64,000 nucleotides of DNA from Apostichopus japonicus (lineage: Eukaryota > Echinodermata > Holothuroidea > Aspidochirotida > Stichopodidae): NCBI RefSeq assembly GCF_037975245.1, contig NC_092580.1, positions 30,558,001-30,622,000 of the forward strand, read 5' to 3'. Position numbers and translations under genes: made by a program. Every line of letters starts with the position of its first letter. Position 1 is the stretch's first letter. Below the pieces are notes generated by a model. That model was not told the DNA's origin, did not search any database, and saw only the letters and a program-made list of their open reading frames with translations. Shown piece by piece: positions 59,186 through 64,000 of the stretch.

Positions 59186-60833
59186 CAGTGGCGTAGCCAA
59201 GATTTTTTCAGTGGGGGCGCTGGGGGGGCTTGAACATTTCCTGGGGGGTTGACCATTTTCTTGTTACTATCTAAGCGGAGCGCCACAATGGGTTGGCGGG
59301 CAGCGTACCGATTTTTTTTTTTTAAAAGGCCTCCTAGATCGTTGGAAATGACACTTCCCAGGCCTTCTGAGCTGCTCTAAAGTTTTCTCAACATCCTTTT
59401 TCATGAGATCCCATGTTTTGATATGGTCATCAAATAGTTTAGTGAAATAGAAAAAAAAAACAATCTGGTAAGTTACTTTGAAATATCATGACATATCTTT
59501 TGTGAGTTTGACATCGGCATTGACATTTTTCGACAAATCTGCAAATTGCGCGTGGAAAATAAAGAAAGATTGACTGGGCTTTCAGCCAAGTAACATACTG
59601 AAATGACCGAACTATATGTCAAACTGACATCAAAGATTGCGTCTGAAATATTATCAGGGTGATAGACTGATTGGCCGGCAGTGGCGGAACTAGAGGTATT
59701 GGTCAGGGGGCGAGAATGGTCTGTAGGGGCGCTCTCGACACTATCTAAGCGGAGCGCCACCACAGGTTGAGTAAAGATATTCTCTACGATCCCCGGAAAT
59801 GACCCTTGCCGGAAGTTGCCGGGCCTTGCTAATTTGCAGATAAACGGAGAATAAATATGTGTCATCGCCAATTGTGACAAGTCGGAAGTTTATATGGGTG
59901 TTGAAAGTACATGCGCTTCATCACAATCCCTGTGGTATCTTTGTGAGTGCTCATGTTTTCGAAAAAAATAGATCGAAAACCCCGTACAGTTTTTGGAAAG
60001 AGTTTCGTACAACAGAATTAAGTGCCGATAAATTAAATACCACCGTACGTTAGAGCATTTTGTCAGTAAACTACACCAACAAAATGTGACAAATGTCGAT
60101 AGGTAGATGAGAGTGCAATAATAAAGTCAATAATCGCGATTAAGTAAAACATGCTAAAAGCTGAAAAGGGCGCCAGCAGTCCATTTGAGTCCGTCAGGTG
60201 GGGGGGGGGGGCATCCGCTCCCCTGACTGTTTGGACGCTCCGACACTGTTGGCCGGTAGTTCTCAGCGATAGTGTTGTCTCCTTTTTTGAAAATTTGTTT
60301 TTTTAGCGGTTTAAGATCATCAGGGTACGTCCCAGAAGTAAAAACCCGATTGAAAATGTAACAGGGTATCGAGGCAATGACGCGAGCAATGATGTGAGAA
60401 ACATGTATGATGTCAGCATTTTTTACCTTTTAACACCTTGTTTGGCATTCAAGTACCTGGAAACCACCTTTCTATAAAGGTATATAGTATTGCTCACAGT
60501 AAACATTATGTGTGTTATAGTCTTGTAGAGCAGGAATTATATTATTCGACGGTCGTTAACATGCGTTTTCAGTACAGTGCGACTACTGTAGACTTCTCAG
60601 CCTATGCGATATGTCACGTCAGGTTTTTCGGCAACTATAGCCTACTGCCGGTTCGCGGTCGAAGGGTCGTTCATGAGTGGTCATCATGGAGATTTGAGAC
60701 CATTCAGACCAATGATATATTGTTCGCACATGTATTTTTTTCGACACCCAAAATCCCAGTGGGGGCGACTGGGGGCGACAAGCTTTCATGGGGGGTGTCG
60801 CCCCACGCCCCCCCCCCCGTAGCTACGCCACTG
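59186..60833 (+). mobile_element. Non-autonomous hAT-like transposon (CAGTGGCGTAGC ends)
   Basis: Ends CAGTGGCGTAGCCA (59186) and TAGCTACGCCACTG (ending 60833), with a perfect 8-bp TSD GGTTACAT (59178-59185 and 60834-60841). The module is at 59265-59308. It contains the nested element 59679-60248. The ORF at 60438-60863 crosses its end and is not a gene. Confidence 0.83.
59679..60248 (+). mobile_element. Non-autonomous hAT-like transposon (CAGTGGCGGAAC ends), nested
   Basis: Perfect 8-bp TSD TTGGCCGG (59671-59678 and 60249-60256). Ends CAGTGGCGGAAC and GCTCCGACACTG match 10/12. It is the short relative of 2304-4060 without the Mutator-like insertion. It has a truncated module at 59740-59769. 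Confidence 0.85.
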
Positions 60834-60841
60834 GGTTACAT

Positions 60842-63241
60842 TTGTGTATATAGAACATGCTGATATTCGGTCGCAGTGATGTTATGGTAAATCGTTCGCG
60901 CCATAAGGGCAACAGAAAATATATTTCTTTCTTTTGATTGCGACAGCTTTTCTCTATTAAACCCACCTGGTCAGAGTGCATTTAGAATAAGAACCATTGA
61001 ATCTGCTTCTGAAGTTTGTTTTCCGAAATTCATCAGTCAACACGTATTGAGACTTTAAATGATCAATCTATCATTTTGCTGCAAATTGTTAAATTGATGA
61101 CATTTTTGATACATAATCATTCTACCGTTTTGCAGCAAAATGTTGAATTCCTCACTTATTGGATTAAAGGTGTCTGTCATTTTATGACACATTGTGAACA
61201 TGTTAGCTAAACAATTAATCCTTTTGTTGAAAATTGCTACTATATTGATGTTAACATTTCAATGTCAACTTAACGTTTCATCCTAAATAGGTAAAAAGTC
61301 TCATTTTTTAGGAAATTTATGTTTCACATTTATGACGTAATTTCCATATTTGTGATAAAAATGATTACATTTGTTGGAATATGATCTGCTAAATTAGCAT
61401 GTCTTTAACTTATTTACATTTTCAGGTAATGCTTACATAGTTACGTCTGTATTTACGTCTGTGATTTTCTCACATTACTGCTAACAAACAAATGTGCTGT
61501 GATTTTTTTCATTTTTTGACTGTGCTACAGGTTCATTTTTGCAAGTTGCTCTACAAAGCCTTAGCCCTTAATACAGTACTATAACCCTGCAAATGTAAGT
61601 TTATCAAATACATACAACAATTCTACGCTTGAGCTCATTAAAATTGCAGTGCAAGTTGTTGCCCACTAGCCCTATTCATCTACATAATGCATTTCAAATA
61701 TACGTTTAATAAACGAAATTAACTATATTGACAATAAAAACACCACCACACAGGTGCGTCAATTCTTTCTGCGTACGACCTGAGCGACGCTTTTCGTGAT
61801 AATCTTGCGGTTTTAAGGAATATCATGTGGAGGCTCATGAACATATAGTTGTCGCGAAAAGGTAACATCCTTATCAGCGTGATGGTCCATCAGCGCTGTA
61901 GATAACGGCCATGGTTTGAGGCCATTTGTCTGAGTACATTTACAATGATGATGCGTTTATGAAAATGAGCTGAAAGCCGTAACACAGATGCTGTTTACTT
62001 ATTGATATGTTAACGTTTTATGTCAAAATTTTATTTCAAAGTATGTACTCGCAATTTCATAGCGTGTCGACATACTATCAGGAAAGGTGTTACATTTTGT
62101 GTCACAATTTCCACGTTTTATCTCGAAATATTGACCTACTAAGACTATGTATATTTCGTATCGAAAATGAGACATTTTACCTTTAAATTACACTTCTGGT
62201 AGCTTGACTTGGAAGCTTTCACGTTTTATCTGGAAAATTCAATCTACTTTTAAACAAAGTTAGCCATTAACGTAGCAAGAAAATTCCGTGAAAGATATGA
62301 GTTCAAATGTTTGGGCAAATTTTATTATAGCTTTCAACCAAATTGCCTGAATTGGATGTGGGAGTTCCCTGAACCGTCGGATAATCCAACCACATTCACA
62401 CTGTTTCATACTACTACGACTACTGACAACCCGCTGAACACGTGAGTAACGTTTCCATAATCTTTAGACTAGAATATAAAATTTTGTCGACAAGCCATTG
62501 TTGTTCTCAGAAAATGCTGAGGGTCGATTTTCAAATATAAATATCATAAAACTGATTGACGGAGAGCTTCTGACCAATGTGTAATTTTGCCATCTAACCT
62601 ACTTGCAAGTATTAGTAAAATGCTGAACCATGAAGCTATCTGTTTATAGCTCCATGGTTGAACGAAGTTCTTGTACACCATTCATTGGGCAGAGCGGCAC
62701 AACGGCTCGGAAACAGTGCGCCACTTGGTCCGAGGCACCTAAAAGGCTCGGTCATGTTGAGGCGCTAGAGGGTGATCTAAAGGATATAAGGAATGTTTAA
62801 GGTAATGATTCAGATATCATGTTTTATCCATCCAGCCTGATCATCGGGAGCAGAAGGCAATGCATGAGCTCTCTCGAAGCAAAATGAAGTTTTGATTTTC
62901 CCGTGGACTGAAAGTTTCTCAAACGGTATTCCAGCCCTGTCCTGTTAACTTCTTTTAAGGTCCAAATATATCAACATTTAATTTGATCCAAATATATATG
63001 ACACATTGACATCTTCCTATATAAATCGAATATATTCGTTCATGTTATTGCATATTTTAGGACTACCGTGTATCTGTCATTTTTCTATCCGTAGGTTTCG
63101 AATTGAACTATACCTTTCATGATCTATTCATAGACGGTACAGTGGATGTTAAACCTCTGAGATCATCCTAGAGAGAAGAAGTCTTTTACCTAAAATACAT
63201 TTATGTTATACCCTTACTATTGTTCAATATAGACTATTACG
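60842..63241. other. Upstream region / probable 5' introns of the GTPase gene
   Basis: AT-rich. Contains the repeat block at 61010-61270, the candidate untranslated exon at 61533-61595, and another possible first exon ending at a GTGAGT donor near 62441. A plausible acceptor TTCAATATAG ends at 63232. Confidence 0.45.
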
Positions 63242-64000
63242 ATGACGGCACCAAGCAGATTTGCTATATCTAAGACCAAGACAGGTAATCCAGCTATATG
63301 TACTTTAAAAGTAATTCAAACTAAAAGAGTTGAGGAGACAAAAATAAGAAAGTTGGTAGTACGTCTCGACGGGCATTTCGATATCAGTGAGTATGGATCG
63401 AAGGTTATCATGCTGATCGGAGAAACTGGCTCCGGAAAGACACTCATGATAAATTCTCTACTTAATTACATATTAGGTGTTAAGTGGGAAGATGATTATC
63501 GATATAAATTAGATCCAGATGAACTTGAAAAGAAAAAACGCAGTCACACCCAGAGCCAAACAGAATGGATATCAGCCTACATGCTTCACCATCATGATAG
63601 GTTTAGGATCCCTTACTCAATAACAATTATTGATACCCCAGGATTTGGAGATACTGCTGGTATTTCTAAAGATAAGGAAATTACAGATCAAATGAAATTC
63701 TTCTTCAGTGGGCAAAATGATGCAGGTATTGATGAAATTGATGCAGTGATATTTGTTGCGCAAAGTGACAAGCCACGATTAACAGCATCACAAAGGTTTG
63801 TCTTTGACTGTATGCTATCCTTATTTGGTAAAGATGTCAAAGACAACATCTTTCTATTCACGACATTCGCTGACCAAAATAAACCTCTTGTACTGGCAGG
63901 AATGAAGAAAGCAGCTATCCCTTACAAGGCCTACTTTAAATTCAATAATTCTCCTTTGTACGCACAGAAAGAATATGTGAGTGCGAGGGAGGAAGAAAGT
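63242..64000 (+). CDS. AIG1/septin-like P-loop GTPase, N-terminal 253 aa (open at window end)
   Basis: The frame starts at ATG 63242 (in-frame TAG at 63230) and is open to the last base. Residues 1-54 are a leader without a signal peptide. GETGSGKT (60-67) is the Walker A/G1 motif. DTPGFGD (131-137) is G3 and TFAD (208-211) is the G4 specificity position. The spacing and the hydrophobic strands VIMLI, SITIID and AVIFVAQ fit a TRAFAC-class GTPase of the AIG1/septin-like type. Many fish and marine invertebrates have large families of such proteins, often thought to be immune-related, but the function here is unknown. The sequence after G4 shows no stop; the C-terminal part and any effector domain lie outside the window. 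The start could be preceded by an untranslated exon. Confidence 0.82.
   Translation, partial: MTAPSRFAISKTKTGNPAICTLKVIQTKRVEETKIRKLVVRLDGHFDISEYGSKVIMLIGETGSGKTLMINSLLNYILGVKWEDDYRYKLDPDELEKKKRSHTQSQTEWISAYMLHHHDRFRIPYSITIIDTPGFGDTAGISKDKEITDQMKFFFSGQNDAGIDEIDAVIFVAQSDKPRLTASQRFVFDCMLSLFGKDVKDNIFLFTTFADQNKPLVLAGMKKAAIPYKAYFKFNNSPLYAQKEYVSAREEES

Noticed and set aside
60438-60863. 141-codon ORF
   Set aside because: It crosses the right end of the transposon at 60833.

Overview
The window is eukaryotic and looks like an intron-rich, repeat-rich marine invertebrate. Spliced genes with GT/AG introns, a class-B GPCR with a somatomedin-B ectodomain, a four-exon mitochondrial ribosomal protein gene, Penelope-like retroelements and swarms of small 8-bp-TSD transposons with long G/C runs all fit an invertebrate deuterostome. 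An echinoderm, possibly a sea cucumber, is my best guess; that is inference, not proof.

Layout. 1-1706: the 3' part of a 7-TM receptor gene (copy A, + strand, cut by the window start). 1770-9870: an island of about 8.1 kb made of (TA)n, three DNA transposons nested in one another, two Penelope-like element (PLE) families and a tandem tRNA-derived SINE. The island lies inside the 3' flank that copy A shares with copy B. 9870-14660: flank, decayed repeats and a tandem duplication. 14666-19367: receptor copy B, complete in three exons (960 aa). 19400-23250: its 3' flank, a hairpin pair, a second PLE-A copy on the - strand and a transposon. 23250-28468: little recognisable. 28469-35317: MRPS25 in four exons, with a 1.5-kb minisatellite in intron 2. 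35318-57550: dense transposon and repeat territory with one THAP-domain fragment near 38.8 kb. 57860: a TATA-containing core promoter with a short non-coding exon. 63242-end: the 5' part of an AIG1/septin-like P-loop GTPase, open at the window end.

How the parts relate. The two receptors are a recent tandem duplication. Their exons are nearly identical while introns and flanks have diverged by indels, and the TE island entered only copy A's flank. The promoter at 57.86 kb may belong to the GTPase, in which case the hAT-like elements at 59.2-60.8 kb are intronic. No hAT or Mutator transposase is visible, so all the DNA transposons here are non-autonomous.

The most interesting signals are (1) hammerhead ribozymes with a palindromic helix III in two PLE families, (2) a hairpin module of about 43 bp shared by DNA transposons with different terminal repeats, (3) a repeat cluster carrying 16 nuclear-receptor half-sites, six pairs of which have DR4 spacing, 0.8-2.1 kb upstream of the TATA promoter, and (4) nested transposons whose target-site duplications can still be read exactly.
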